Assembly: GCA_963734865.1 (NCBI GenBank)
Contig: CAVTIV010000014.1
Coordinates: 310,001-374,000 of the forward strand
DNA: 64,000 nt
Direction of reading: 5' to 3'
Source of the DNA: CBDCUW01 sp963734865
GTDB lineage: Bacteria; Planctomycetota; Planctomycetia; Pirellulales; Pirellulaceae
Numbering within the stretch: position 1 is the first letter of the stretch; every line of letters begins with the position of its first letter. The notes beneath the pieces are model-generated. The model did not search any database. It had not been told where the DNA came from and worked only from the letters and a program-made list of their open reading frames with translations. The translations under genes were made by a program, and so were the position numbers. Shown here piece after piece: positions 55,350 through 63,965 of the stretch.

Positions 55350-56258
55350 ATGGCCCCAAGAAAGGGTTCCGAGTTTGCCGGACTATCGGTCGCGATCATC
55401 ACGCCCTTCGCGGATGGCGAGGTCGATTACGATCGACTTCGTGAACAAATCGAATTCCAGATCTCCGCTGGAACCAATTGCATCGTGCCCGTCGGCACGA
55501 CCGGTGAATCGCCGACGCTGTCGCATGACGAACACGAAAGAGTCATTGCCGAAGTGATTCAGTGCGTCGCCGGTCGAGCGCGGGTGATGGCCGGAACCGG
55601 CAGCAACAGTACTGCCGAAGCACTTCGGCTGACCCGCCGCGCCGCCAAAGAAGGTGCCGATGCGACGCTGCAAGTTGCACCCTACTACAACAAGCCGACG
55701 CAAGAGGGGTTCTACCAACACTTCAAAGCGGTCGCCGAGTCGGTCGACATCCCGGTCTGTGTTTACAACATTCCGGGAAGAACCGGCAAGGAGATCGACG
55801 TCTCCACGATTCAGCGACTCTCTGATGTTCCCGGTATCACGATGGTCAAGGAAGCAACCGGCAAACTGGATCAATGTTCGGCGATTGTCGGCACGACCAA
55901 CCTTACCGTGCTCAGTGGCGACGACTCATTGACGCTGCCGATGATGAGCGTCGGCGCCGAAGGTGTCGTCTCCGTTGTCGCAAACCTGGTGCCCGGCGTG
56001 ATGCTGGAACTTGTCCACGCTGCGACGGCGGGAGACTTTGCCACAGCGGCGAAACTGCATCACCAGATGTTCGCTCTGTGCAGTAACATGCTCGGCTTGG
56101 CGACGAATCCGATCCCGGTGAAGGCGGCGATGAAGATGGTCGGACGCGACACGGGCGAACTTCGATTGCCAATGACGCCGCTGGACCAGCAAGCCGAAGA
56201 AAGCTTACGAGAAACTCTCGCTGCGTTCGGCATCCCGGAAGCCGCGACGGTTTCGTGA
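55350..56258 (+). CDS. dapA: 4-hydroxy-tetrahydrodipicolinate synthase
   Basis: Class I aldolase of 302 residues condensing pyruvate with aspartate semialdehyde on the way to diaminopimelate and lysine. GLSVAIITPFADGEVDYDRL opens the barrel. PVGTTGESPTLSHDEHERVI holds the Thr-Thr pair, YNIPGRTGKEIDV the catalytic Tyr, and TMVKEATGKLDQC the Schiff-base Lys (about residue 168). SGDDSLTLPMMSVGAEGVVS is the later conserved block. The ATG follows a purine-rich GAGAGAGTCTAGAGAG stretch that includes a plausible ribosome-binding site. Confidence 0.95.
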   Translation: MAPRKGSEFAGLSVAIITPFADGEVDYDRLREQIEFQISAGTNCIVPVGTTGESPTLSHDEHERVIAEVIQCVAGRARVMAGTGSNSTAEALRLTRRAAKEGADATLQVAPYYNKPTQEGFYQHFKAVAESVDIPVCVYNIPGRTGKEIDVSTIQRLSDVPGITMVKEATGKLDQCSAIVGTTNLTVLSGDDSLTLPMMSVGAEGVVSVVANLVPGVMLELVHAATAGDFATAAKLHHQMFALCSNMLGLATNPIPVKAAMKMVGRDTGELRLPMTPLDQQAEESLRETLAAFGIPEAATVS

Positions 56259-56264
56259 GCATCC

Positions 56265-56296
56265 GCAGGGCCCCGGTTGCGCAGGGCCCCGGTTGC
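56265..56296. repeat. Two tandem 16-bp units after dapA
   Basis: GCAGGGCCCCGGTTGC occurs at 56265-56280 and again, identically, at 56281-56296, seven bases beyond the dapA stop in the gap to a convergent ABC permease gene. No terminator stem followed by T was seen. Confidence 0.88.
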
Positions 56297-56330
56297 GCTG
56301 CGACTGCCGACGTTGATTCCCAACAATCGG

Positions 56331-57095
56331 CTAGCCTTCTTGTTGCGTTGGGAATTCGGAATGGCCGAGCCGGAATACGGCGGCGCCCAGCAGGGATAGT
56401 GTGATCGCGGCCAAGACCAGCAGGTGCGTCGTGGCCGGCTCGTTTCCGAAAACGTTTTCCGCGCGGCTGCGAGCCTCCTCCCAACTCATCCAATCTGCCA
56501 ACAGGCCTCGCAAGCGGTAGTTGATTGTCAGCTTGTTTGCCAGTGCCGGCACCAACGACATCCCGTACTCGATTGCCAACGTGTAGAGCACAGCGGTGAC
56601 CATTGTTCGGCGGTAGAACAGCATTCCGATCAGGATGTACAGCGAAGCGTGTGCCAAACATGACAGCGTGGCCAGCGCACACATCACGCACCACAGGCGA
56701 AATCCACCCGCCGGTCCCATCACGAGGATGCACAGGGTGATTGCCACAAGGGCCGCCGATAGTGACCACAGAACGGCCGTTAAATATTTCCCCAACAGTA
56801 CGATCGATCGCCCCGACCTGCGCATCGCCAGGTAGATCCACGTTTGACCTTCGATCTCGGTACTGATCGCGGGAGTCGCCCAAAGCAGCAGCGCCAGCAG
56901 GCAGACGACCTCGGGGACAAGAAAGTACAGTGTGATTCCCCAGGGCTCGAGCCGATCGACCGGTTGAAGAAACCGCAGGGCCGTGATCAGAGCGACCGGA
57001 AACATCACCAGGATGATCCAGATCGTGATTCGGCCAACCGTTAACGAACGCGTCAGTTCAAACCGCACGACGTCGATCATCAGCATCGGATTCAT
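56331..57095 (-). CDS. ABC-2 type transporter permease
   Basis: Membrane protein of 254 residues with about six helices. MIDVVRFELTRSLTVGRITIW gives the N-terminal cytosolic segment and first helix. SIVLLGKYLTAVLWSLSAAL is the segment typical of ABC-2 permeases in which the helix follows a conserved Lys/Tyr. GSYL-like gates are not recognised. The ATG overlaps the stop of the ATPase gene by ATGA (57092-57095), so the two form one transporter. The substrate is unknown. Confidence 0.82.
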   Translation of the reverse strand: MNPMLMIDVVRFELTRSLTVGRITIWIILVMFPVALITALRFLQPVDRLEPWGITLYFLVPEVVCLLALLLWATPAISTEIEGQTWIYLAMRRSGRSIVLLGKYLTAVLWSLSAALVAITLCILVMGPAGGFRLWCVMCALATLSCLAHASLYILIGMLFYRRTMVTAVLYTLAIEYGMSLVPALANKLTINYRLRGLLADWMSWEEARSRAENVFGNEPATTHLLVLAAITLSLLGAAVFRLGHSEFPTQQEG

Positions 57096-58027
57096 AACGA
57101 TTCTCCGCGGTGATGCCGTAGCAGCGATTCAAACAATGCGGTCAGATTGCCATTGGCGGTTTGGAATCGCTCGATCCGCAGTCCATCTTCGTCGATCCAT
57201 GTCGCCAATCGTTCAAACAACTTTGTCGGATCACGCAGCGCGACACGCAGCTGAGTTCGTTCGTCGAGCAAATGCAGCGAATCGACCCACGGTTCATCCG
57301 CCAATCGATGAATCAGCTTGGCGGCGTCGGCGCCGATCAAAGCAACCTCTTGGGGAGTATCGGCGAGAATACTTTCGATTTCCGAGGCGGTCCCGGAGGC
57401 GAGCAAACGCCCACCATGAATCAACAGAAAGGACGAAGTAATGGCTTCAATTTCATGCAGGACATGACTGGCGAACAGCAGACTTTTTCCTTCTGAGTTC
57501 CAGCTGTTGAGCAGTTCCGTCATCTGGTACCGACCGACCGGATCAAGGCCGTTGTAGGGTTCGTCAAGGATCAAGAAATCGGGGTGGTGCGCGATCGCTT
57601 GGGCAATTTTTGTCCGCTGTCGCATTCCCAACGAATAGCTGCCCATCGGTCGGTGCATGTTGTCGGTCATGTCGACCAACTCCAGACTCGCGACCGCCAT
57701 GCGATCGCTGGCTGCCCGATCGAAACCATGCAAGCGAACTTGATAACGCACCCATTCACGTGCCGACACATTCGGATACAGCACGTCGGTGGCGGGACAG
57801 AGCCCAATCCTGCGAAGCAGATCACGGCGTCGCCAGGGGTTCAAATCGAACACGCGAACTTGGCCGATGGTTGGTCGCAATTGACCAGTCAGCAGATTGA
57901 TCAAGGTCGTCTTGCCGGAGCCGTTGGGGCCGACCAATCCGTAGGCGCCCGAAGGAAGCTCGATCGTCAAATCGTTGACGCCGATCACTTTGCCATAAAG
58001 TCGGGTTACTTGTTGTAGCTGAATCAT
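57092..58027 (-). CDS. ABC transporter ATP-binding protein
   Basis: ATPase of 311 residues, one of two here. Walker A is GLVGPNGSGKTTLINLL (about residues 31-47), the signature is GSYSLGMRQRTKIAQAI and Walker B is LILDEPYNGLDP. After about residue 215 a C-terminal domain of about 90 residues follows, as in transporters for drugs, lipids or gliding (GldA-like). It is coupled to the permease downstream and lies 3 bases after the second permease, so all four genes form one operon. Confidence 0.9.
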   Translation of the reverse strand: MIQLQQVTRLYGKVIGVNDLTIELPSGAYGLVGPNGSGKTTLINLLTGQLRPTIGQVRVFDLNPWRRRDLLRRIGLCPATDVLYPNVSAREWVRYQVRLHGFDRAASDRMAVASLELVDMTDNMHRPMGSYSLGMRQRTKIAQAIAHHPDFLILDEPYNGLDPVGRYQMTELLNSWNSEGKSLLFASHVLHEIEAITSSFLLIHGGRLLASGTASEIESILADTPQEVALIGADAAKLIHRLADEPWVDSLHLLDERTQLRVALRDPTKLFERLATWIDEDGLRIERFQTANGNLTALFESLLRHHRGESL

Positions 58028-58030
58028 CGC

Positions 58031-59035
58031 TCAGACACGCAACCTCGCAATGATCCGTTGTCGGACAATCCAGTTTCCGGCCACCGCGACGACCAGCAAC
58101 GCGACGATCGCCGGGATCACACTTCCTTCGGTTGGATCCAAACCGAATACCCAGCTCTCCACTTTTCCCAGCGTGTGATACGGAGACAGCAATCGCCAAC
58201 GATCAAAATCGATTCCCAGCTCTTCCCATGGCGGTGGCTGACCACGGCGAACGCGCACGCCGCGCGGCGGACCGTCGACACGCAGGGGGGCGAAGGTCAA
58301 GATTTGGTAGGAGACGAAACCCATCGCCCAGGTTGCAAACCAGGAGAAGGTCGCATAACGACTCTCGCTGGTAAACGACGAATAACATAGCGCCAGCGCC
58401 GTTGTCGGGATGACCAACACCGCCGTGGCCGCCAAGATCCGCAGCGGTATATCCCAGGTCTCGCCCACCACAGCCAACTCCGGCGACAGCAATACGCCGA
58501 TGACGTACAAAACAAGCGCCGGCAACGTCACGATTGCGCCCAGGAAGAACCACACAACCGCAGACTTGCCAATGATGTATTCGGTCGGTGTCAGCGGCCG
58601 AGAAAAGTACATCAGGTACGCTTTGCTGCGCAGATCGTAGGAAACGAGCATCGGCGCAATCAAACCCACCAGCAGCACCATCGCTACCAGTTGCGGATAA
58701 CGAAAGAAGAACAGAATCAGCGTCGACCATACCTCATGCCTGACGGCGGTCGGATCGACCATCACTTGGGCGGCAAGATCGCCGCGCTGGATGATCGGGC
58801 TGCGCAACAACCCGATCACGATCCCCCGCATGTCGCCGTCCGTCGCAGAATACTCGAAGGCAAAGATTGCCAGCGCCGGTATGACGATCGGCAACCACGC
58901 CAGCATCAGCATCATCCGCAGCCAACGCCGACGCCAGACCAGGGAAACACCGCTCCGCGCGACAACCAGCGGCCGCAGCAGTCGCGGCATTCGGTTCCCC
59001 TTCCAGACGCGATATCCCAAATCATGGACGGGCAT
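58031..59035 (-). CDS. ABC-2 type transporter permease
   Basis: Membrane protein of about 334 residues with about six helices. MLMLAWLPIVIPALAIFAFE is the first and VAMVLLVGLIAPMLVSYDLR the second. SKAYLMYFSRPLTPTEYIIGK is the charged loop typical of ABC-2 permeases. A long extra loop rich in Arg and Pro (RGVRVRRGQPPPWEELG) lies before the last helix. ATG 59035 overlaps the upstream ATPase by 14 bases; the longer start at 59209 would overlap by 188 and is unlikely. Substrate unknown. Confidence 0.83.
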   Translation of the reverse strand: MPVHDLGYRVWKGNRMPRLLRPLVVARSGVSLVWRRRWLRMMLMLAWLPIVIPALAIFAFEYSATDGDMRGIVIGLLRSPIIQRGDLAAQVMVDPTAVRHEVWSTLILFFFRYPQLVAMVLLVGLIAPMLVSYDLRSKAYLMYFSRPLTPTEYIIGKSAVVWFFLGAIVTLPALVLYVIGVLLSPELAVVGETWDIPLRILAATAVLVIPTTALALCYSSFTSESRYATFSWFATWAMGFVSYQILTFAPLRVDGPPRGVRVRRGQPPPWEELGIDFDRWRLLSPYHTLGKVESWVFGLDPTEGSVIPAIVALLVVAVAGNWIVRQRIIARLRV

Positions 59036-59987
59036 CAGCACGCTCCTCGATGGCGGCAGCTGATGCGGCTTCAAAAAAGATTTTATCCAACGAATTCTGC
59101 GCCGGCTGCAAGCGTCGAATCGCTGTGCCGGTTTGTGCGGCCCAACTCCAAACGTTGGCAATCGCAGATTCATCAATGCCTTCGATACGCAGCGAACCGT
59201 CCGAGTCAATCGTCAGATGATGTCCATTTTCACGGACGCAGCGTTGAAACGCTTGGCTGTCGCCATGCACGGTCACATGCAATGTCGGCTCCGCCGGCCG
59301 ACTCAGATTCTCGAGTGTGTCAACGATCCGAACTCGTCCTCCGACCAGCATGATCACTTGATCACAAACCTGTCGCACATCTGGCAAAATATGGGTCGAC
59401 AGGATGACCGATTTTCCGTACCGCTTCGCGAGGGTACCAATCCGATGCAGCATCGACTCCCGCTGGTCCGGATCGAGACCCGTTGTCGGTTCGTCAAGAA
59501 TCAACAACGGAGGATCGTGTACGAGCGCTTGGGCAAACTTCAGCTTCTGACGCATGCCGGTCGAATATGATTCGACCTCCCGATAACGTTCTTCGCCGAT
59601 GTCACAAAAGTCGGCGATCTCATGGGATCGGCGAAGTCCCTCGGTGCCCGGAAGTCCTGACAGTTGAGCCATGAAGGCGATCGATTCGATTCCCGACAGA
59701 CCGGCAATGTAGCAATCATCTTCGGGCAGATAACCAACCTCGTCGCGAATCGTACGCACCTGGGATGGCCAGGCATGGCCAAGCACGGTTCCCCGTCCAT
59801 GTTGCGCCTGCACCAGTCCCAATAGCGCCTTGATCAAGGTGCTCTTGCCCGAACCGTTCGGGCCAAGCAAACCGGTCACGCCGCGCCGGAAACGCAGCGA
59901 TACATCGGACAGCGCCGCGACGTCGCCGTACAGTTTCGTCACTCCGGAAATCTCGACAACGTCTACCAGCGTCTTCTCCCAATCCAA
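59022..59987 (-). CDS. ABC transporter ATP-binding protein
   Basis: ATPase of 321 residues. Walker A is GLLGPNGSGKSTLIKALLG, the signature is ESYSTGMRQKLKFAQAL, Walker B is LLILDEPTTGLDP and the switch His is in VILSTHILPDV. A C-terminal domain of about 90 residues resembles that of the other ATPase. It is the first gene of a four-gene operon (ATPase, permease, ATPase, permease). The ATG at 59987 is used; no clear promoter was identified in the 434-base gap upstream. Confidence 0.9.
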   Translation of the reverse strand: MDWEKTLVDVVEISGVTKLYGDVAALSDVSLRFRRGVTGLLGPNGSGKSTLIKALLGLVQAQHGRGTVLGHAWPSQVRTIRDEVGYLPEDDCYIAGLSGIESIAFMAQLSGLPGTEGLRRSHEIADFCDIGEERYREVESYSTGMRQKLKFAQALVHDPPLLILDEPTTGLDPDQRESMLHRIGTLAKRYGKSVILSTHILPDVRQVCDQVIMLVGGRVRIVDTLENLSRPAEPTLHVTVHGDSQAFQRCVRENGHHLTIDSDGSLRIEGIDESAIANVWSWAAQTGTAIRRLQPAQNSLDKIFFEAASAAAIEERADARP

Positions 59988-60421
59988 GGTCTCAACGTGT
60001 GATCTCGATGGCTACCAGATTAGCAGCCTGCCGATTTTCGCGTAGGTTCTTAAAAATCAGCGACAAAGCCCGGCAGCGGTCTGTGCAAAAGCTCCGTTGG
60101 CGGCGATTCCCGCCGTGGCACGAGCGGAGGGTGGCGGCCTTTGCTGTCTAGGTAATTTGGGTGCGAAGCATCATTCTGCTTTGCGAACGGTTCCACTGCC
60201 GGTCAAAATTCGAAAAAACCGAGATCGTGACGGATATCACGGTCATTTCTCGATGGATCCTCCGTCCCAGGGCTTGGACATCGGCGTTGTGTCTCTCGAC
60301 CCACTGCTGCGATCGTGATTGGTTTGGTATGTTGACCAGAGACGAGCACCGCTTTCGAATTTGGCCAGTCATCGAATCTGGCCAGTGGTGTGGTTAACAT
60401 CAAAAAACTGTGGGTGAGAAA
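59988..60421. other. Divergent intergenic region before the ABC operon and lipoprotein gene
   Basis: I see no gene in these 434 bases. A short repeated word, TTGGCCAGTCATCGAATC and TCTGGCCAGTGG, lies near 60360-60390. Both the ABC operon and the lipoprotein gene should have promoters here, but none is clear enough to place. Confidence 0.45.
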
Positions 60422-60822
60422 ATGAAGAGCGTGTTCTTGACGGCTTGCTTGGGCCTCGTGTTGTGTGTAGCTGGTTGTGACGAATCGGATGTGGATTCGC
60501 TCGGCACCTCCATCGATCAATCGGTCGAGTCGACTGACGCGACGATTGATCAAGCGACTGACAAAGCTGCCGATGCGATTGAAGCGGCTGGCGACAAAGC
60601 CGCTGAAGTGACCGATGCGGCCGGCGACAAAGCGCCGCAGCCGCCGCCGCAGCTGGCGATAAAGCCGATGCAGCCGGCGACAAAGCCGCCGAAGTGGCCG
60701 ACCAGGCGAAAGCGAAAGCCAGTGAAGCGAGCGAGAGTGCTGCCAAGGCGCTGGACGCTGGACGAGAAAAAGCTGCCGATATCCTGGAAGGTGCAGCGAA
60801 GGAAATCGCACCGAAAGAATAG
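60422..60822 (+). CDS. Alanine-rich lipoprotein with GDKA repeats (frameshifted)
   Basis: Small lipoprotein of about 133 residues. The signal ends in the lipobox LCVAGC (residues 13-18 from ATG 60422). The mature part is low-complexity helix with repeated AAGDKAA-like units that suggest a coiled coil or amphipathic helix. In the uncorrected frame the last part becomes Pro/Lys/Arg-rich. Adding one base near 60626-60645 gives AAAAAGDKADAAGDKAAEVA and on to the stop at 60822. A strong terminator follows 34 bases later. Function unknown, perhaps periplasmic or outer-membrane tethering. Confidence 0.75.
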
Positions 60823-60855
60823 TTTCTTTCGGAAGTCGAAAACGAACTGTCAACG

Positions 60856-60884
60856 AACGGCACCCATTTTGGGGTGCCGTTTTT
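60856..60884 (+). terminator. Rho-independent terminator of the lipoprotein gene
   Basis: AACGGCACCC (60856-60865) and GGGTGCCGTT (60872-60881) form a 10-base-pair stem with a 6-base loop and a T-run through 60884. It follows the corrected end of the lipoprotein frame, supporting 60822 over the longer frame that would run through it to 60907. Confidence 0.92.
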
Positions 60885-60998
60885 CGTTTTGCGACGCAAT
60901 GGATTAGAATATCGTCGGATGAAGATATCGTCGTTGCTCGTTTGACGTCGTCGTTCGGTTGGCCGAAATCAGACCGATTCGATGCGTCGTATCTCTTG

Positions 60999-62411
60999 AT
61001 GGACAGCCAGATGTCGAATCAATGCGTGATGATCGGGTCGGTCGTACTGATCGTCTGGACGACGGCCCCCCCAGTGTTCGCTCAAGAACCCGAATCTTCG
61101 GTTGCGATCACGATCACGCCGGCCGAGACACCGCTCGTTCGCACACAGCATCGATTGCTTCCGGCCGATGCGGATCTCCATCAAGGAAATGCCGCCGTGG
61201 TGATGTTGCGCATGATCTGGGAACAGCAGGGATACATGCAGAACGTGGTTCCACAAATACCGGCGATGCTGGAACTGCCCTACGACGATCCGAGCATCCC
61301 GGGAGTCCTGCAATTTGATCGATTTGAGAAAAGGTTACGATGCGCCGCCTACCTACGCGACGCCGATTGGAACTATCCGTTCGACGAAGAGCCTCATGCC
61401 CTGATCCTGTTGCCCGACGTTCAAGGGCTGCGAACATTCGCCGGCCGAGGGATGACATTATGGATCGGAAGCCAGATTGCGGCGGGCGAATTGGAGGCGG
61501 CCCGCGAAGGGATTCTGGTGCAACTTGCCTGTGCTCGTCACCTTGCGCGAACCCCGATCATGGTCAACCACTTGGTCGCAGACGCCATCGCCGAGTCCGC
61601 CCTCGACCGTACCGAGCTTTTGGTCCAACAGGATCGGTGCCCCAATCTGTACTGGGCACTGGCGCTGCTGCCGCGGACGCTGGGCGATTACCAGCGATGC
61701 TTGGAATGGGAATCGAATGTACTAAAAAACTCTCTTGAGTCTTTAACGGATCCGGCACCGCGGGTTGAAGACGACGCCTGGATCCAAATATCCGAGGAGT
61801 TCTTGGATCACATGCAGATGATGATGGACGACGGACTCTCGCTCACGGAATCGGGATTGCTTCTTGTTCGGCTGGACGCGATCGCAAGGCAAGATCTCTC
61901 GGTGTTGTCGCTGTTCAGCGAAGACGAAATCTCGAGAATGTCACACAATGAAGCGATCATGCGGTGGGTGCTGTACCAAAACGACGTCGTGCATGCCGAG
62001 ATCCAAGCTGCATTTACCCTGCCGGCGCCAAAGGCGATCGCCAAGCTGCGGATGCTGGAAAATACTATTTCGGAGATGATGGACAGGACGGGGGCACCGG
62101 CTGCACCGTTCTCCGAAAAGCCGGTTGGACTTTATTTCGGAATCTTTCGATTCGAGCGCCGGGTCAAGATGCTGCAAGTCGTCGAGGCGATCCGCGACCA
62201 CCTCACCCGAAACGATGGTTCGCTTCCGAATTCGCTCGCGGACATTCACGCGGTTCACGTACCGAATGATCCATTGACCGACAATCCGTTCCAGTACCAA
62301 ATCGTTGATGGCGTCGCGCACCTGAAGACCCCGTCGATTCCGGAAATATCCCCGAAGCAAAACGCCGGCCTGTACCGCGAGTATGTGATCGCAGCGGCGA
62401 TCAGCCGATAG
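60999..62411 (+). CDS. Secreted protein of unknown function
   Basis: Protein of about 470 residues from ATG 60999. The frame is open to TTG 60942, but 60999 or 61011 sits directly before the signal-like MIGSVVLIVWTTAPPVFAQ. The rest is helical and Leu/Ala-rich (GELEAAREGILVQLACARHLA, LYWALALLPRTLGDYQR) with no motif I know. The C-terminal part reads LTDNPFQYQIVDGVAHL, the kind of tail seen after prepilin-like or planctomycete proteins of unknown function. It starts after a terminator, so it has its own promoter. Confidence 0.75.
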   Translation: MDSQMSNQCVMIGSVVLIVWTTAPPVFAQEPESSVAITITPAETPLVRTQHRLLPADADLHQGNAAVVMLRMIWEQQGYMQNVVPQIPAMLELPYDDPSIPGVLQFDRFEKRLRCAAYLRDADWNYPFDEEPHALILLPDVQGLRTFAGRGMTLWIGSQIAAGELEAAREGILVQLACARHLARTPIMVNHLVADAIAESALDRTELLVQQDRCPNLYWALALLPRTLGDYQRCLEWESNVLKNSLESLTDPAPRVEDDAWIQISEEFLDHMQMMMDDGLSLTESGLLLVRLDAIARQDLSVLSLFSEDEISRMSHNEAIMRWVLYQNDVVHAEIQAAFTLPAPKAIAKLRMLENTISEMMDRTGAPAAPFSEKPVGLYFGIFRFERRVKMLQVVEAIRDHLTRNDGSLPNSLADIHAVHVPNDPLTDNPFQYQIVDGVAHLKTPSIPEISPKQNAGLYREYVIAAAISR

Positions 62412-62447
62412 GATGCCGGTTTCGCAGAGCTGTGAGGATTCAATGCG

Positions 62448-63965
62448 CTACAAGACCGGGCTGAACAGTCTTGCCACCGCCGTACCGGCACGTTCAAACC
62501 ACCAGCGGACTGGCGCGTCGATCGCATTACTGAGTGCGGAATTGGCAAAGTCTCGCTCGAGCATCTGGTGAACAGAAGCGACCAGTCTTTCCTCTTCGAT
62601 TGCGACCATCAACTCGAAGTTCAAATGGAGCGATCGATTGTCAAGATTGGTTGATCCGATCAACGCAAAGTTGTCGTCGACCAGGACGCATTTTTGATGC
62701 ATAAACCCGGCTCGGAAGCGATACACGGGGATTGCCGCTTCTCCCAATTCCTGTTCGAAGTAGAAACCGGCCAGGAAGACTGCGAAATGGTCGACTTTAG
62801 CCGGGATCAACACTCGCACATCCACACCGCGCGCCTTCGCCATGTGCAGTGCCACGATCACAGCTTCGTCGGGAACCAAATAGGGTGTGCTGATCCACAG
62901 ACGATGATTGGCGGCGGCGGCGGCGGCGGCAAACATCATCGTGGCTCTCGGTCGCTGGTCGGCCGGTCCGGTTGCGCATACTGCCCCGCGACCCAGATCA
63001 CCCGGGGGCGAAGGCTGCGACTCCCAGTCGGCCTCCGCCATATCTTCCCGGGCCGCCCAGTAGTAATCGCCCGCGAACACCGCTTGGACTTGACGCGGCA
63101 GTTCACCTTGTACCGCGACCGCCGTGTCACGCCAGCGCTCCTTCCCAGCGGCGGTCCCAAGGTATTCGTCGCCAACATTCAATCCGCCAACAATCGCAGT
63201 GTGTCCATCCACCACGACCAGTTTCCGGTGATTACGAAAGTTAATTTGAAAGCGATTGATCCAACCCTGGCGAGTGTTGAAGGAACGGATATCGACTCCG
63301 GCTTCCGTCAAACGTCTGAGATAATTCCTTGTCAATCGATGTGATCCGACCTCATCATACAAGACGCGAACGGTCACGCCGGCCGCGGCGCGATCGATCA
63401 ACGCATCGGCAAGCCGGTTGCCGAGCAGGTCATCACGAATAATAAAGAATGCGATGTAAACGTATTTCTCGGCACTCCCGATCGACTGCAAGATTTTGTC
63501 AAAGGTTGCCTGGCCATCGATCAACAATTGAAATTGGTTCGCCGTGGTGACTGGAGTGTCTAGCACATCGGCCACTCGATCCAATGGCGCCGCGTCACCG
63601 GTACCGCGCGAGTTTCGTTCGGTACGCAGCGCCCTGCGGATCGCGGCCACCGACCGCTGATGCCGAATACCGACATCACGAATCGCCTCGCGATAGCCCA
63701 TGAAACGATGTCGGGCAAAGATCCAATACATCGGTAGTGCAAAAATGGGCAGAGTCAATAGCCCAACCGTCCAACCCACAGCTGCTTGCGACGTCCGCAC
63801 GTTCCTGAGGGCATGTAGCACAGAATAAAGGGCGCAGACCTGAATCACGAGCACCGTTATCGAGGCAATCGTGATTGTCTGCCATCCAAATTCAGACAGC
63901 CAATTCGGCAGCGGTATTCGCGATGTCACGGTTGCAGCGGAAATCGATTCGAACAAATCAGTCAC
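62448..63965 (-). CDS. cls: Phospholipase D family protein, cardiolipin synthase-like
   Basis: Membrane phospholipid-synthesis enzyme of 505 residues with two N-terminal helices (ITIASITVLVIQVCALYSVLH and WTVGLLTLPIFALPMYWIFA). The two HKD motifs are NHRKLVVVDGHTAIVGGLN (about residue 250) and MHQKCVLVDDNFALIGSTNL (about 430), each H-x-K-x4-D. It joins two phosphatidylglycerols in the family; other phosphatidyl transfers are possible. The gene is convergent with the secreted protein gene, 36 bases apart, and its start is close to the right end of the window. Confidence 0.92.
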   Translation of the reverse strand: MTDLFESISAATVTSRIPLPNWLSEFGWQTITIASITVLVIQVCALYSVLHALRNVRTSQAAVGWTVGLLTLPIFALPMYWIFARHRFMGYREAIRDVGIRHQRSVAAIRRALRTERNSRGTGDAAPLDRVADVLDTPVTTANQFQLLIDGQATFDKILQSIGSAEKYVYIAFFIIRDDLLGNRLADALIDRAAAGVTVRVLYDEVGSHRLTRNYLRRLTEAGVDIRSFNTRQGWINRFQINFRNHRKLVVVDGHTAIVGGLNVGDEYLGTAAGKERWRDTAVAVQGELPRQVQAVFAGDYYWAAREDMAEADWESQPSPPGDLGRGAVCATGPADQRPRATMMFAAAAAAANHRLWISTPYLVPDEAVIVALHMAKARGVDVRVLIPAKVDHFAVFLAGFYFEQELGEAAIPVYRFRAGFMHQKCVLVDDNFALIGSTNLDNRSLHLNFELMVAIEEERLVASVHQMLERDFANSALSNAIDAPVRWWFERAGTAVARLFSPVL

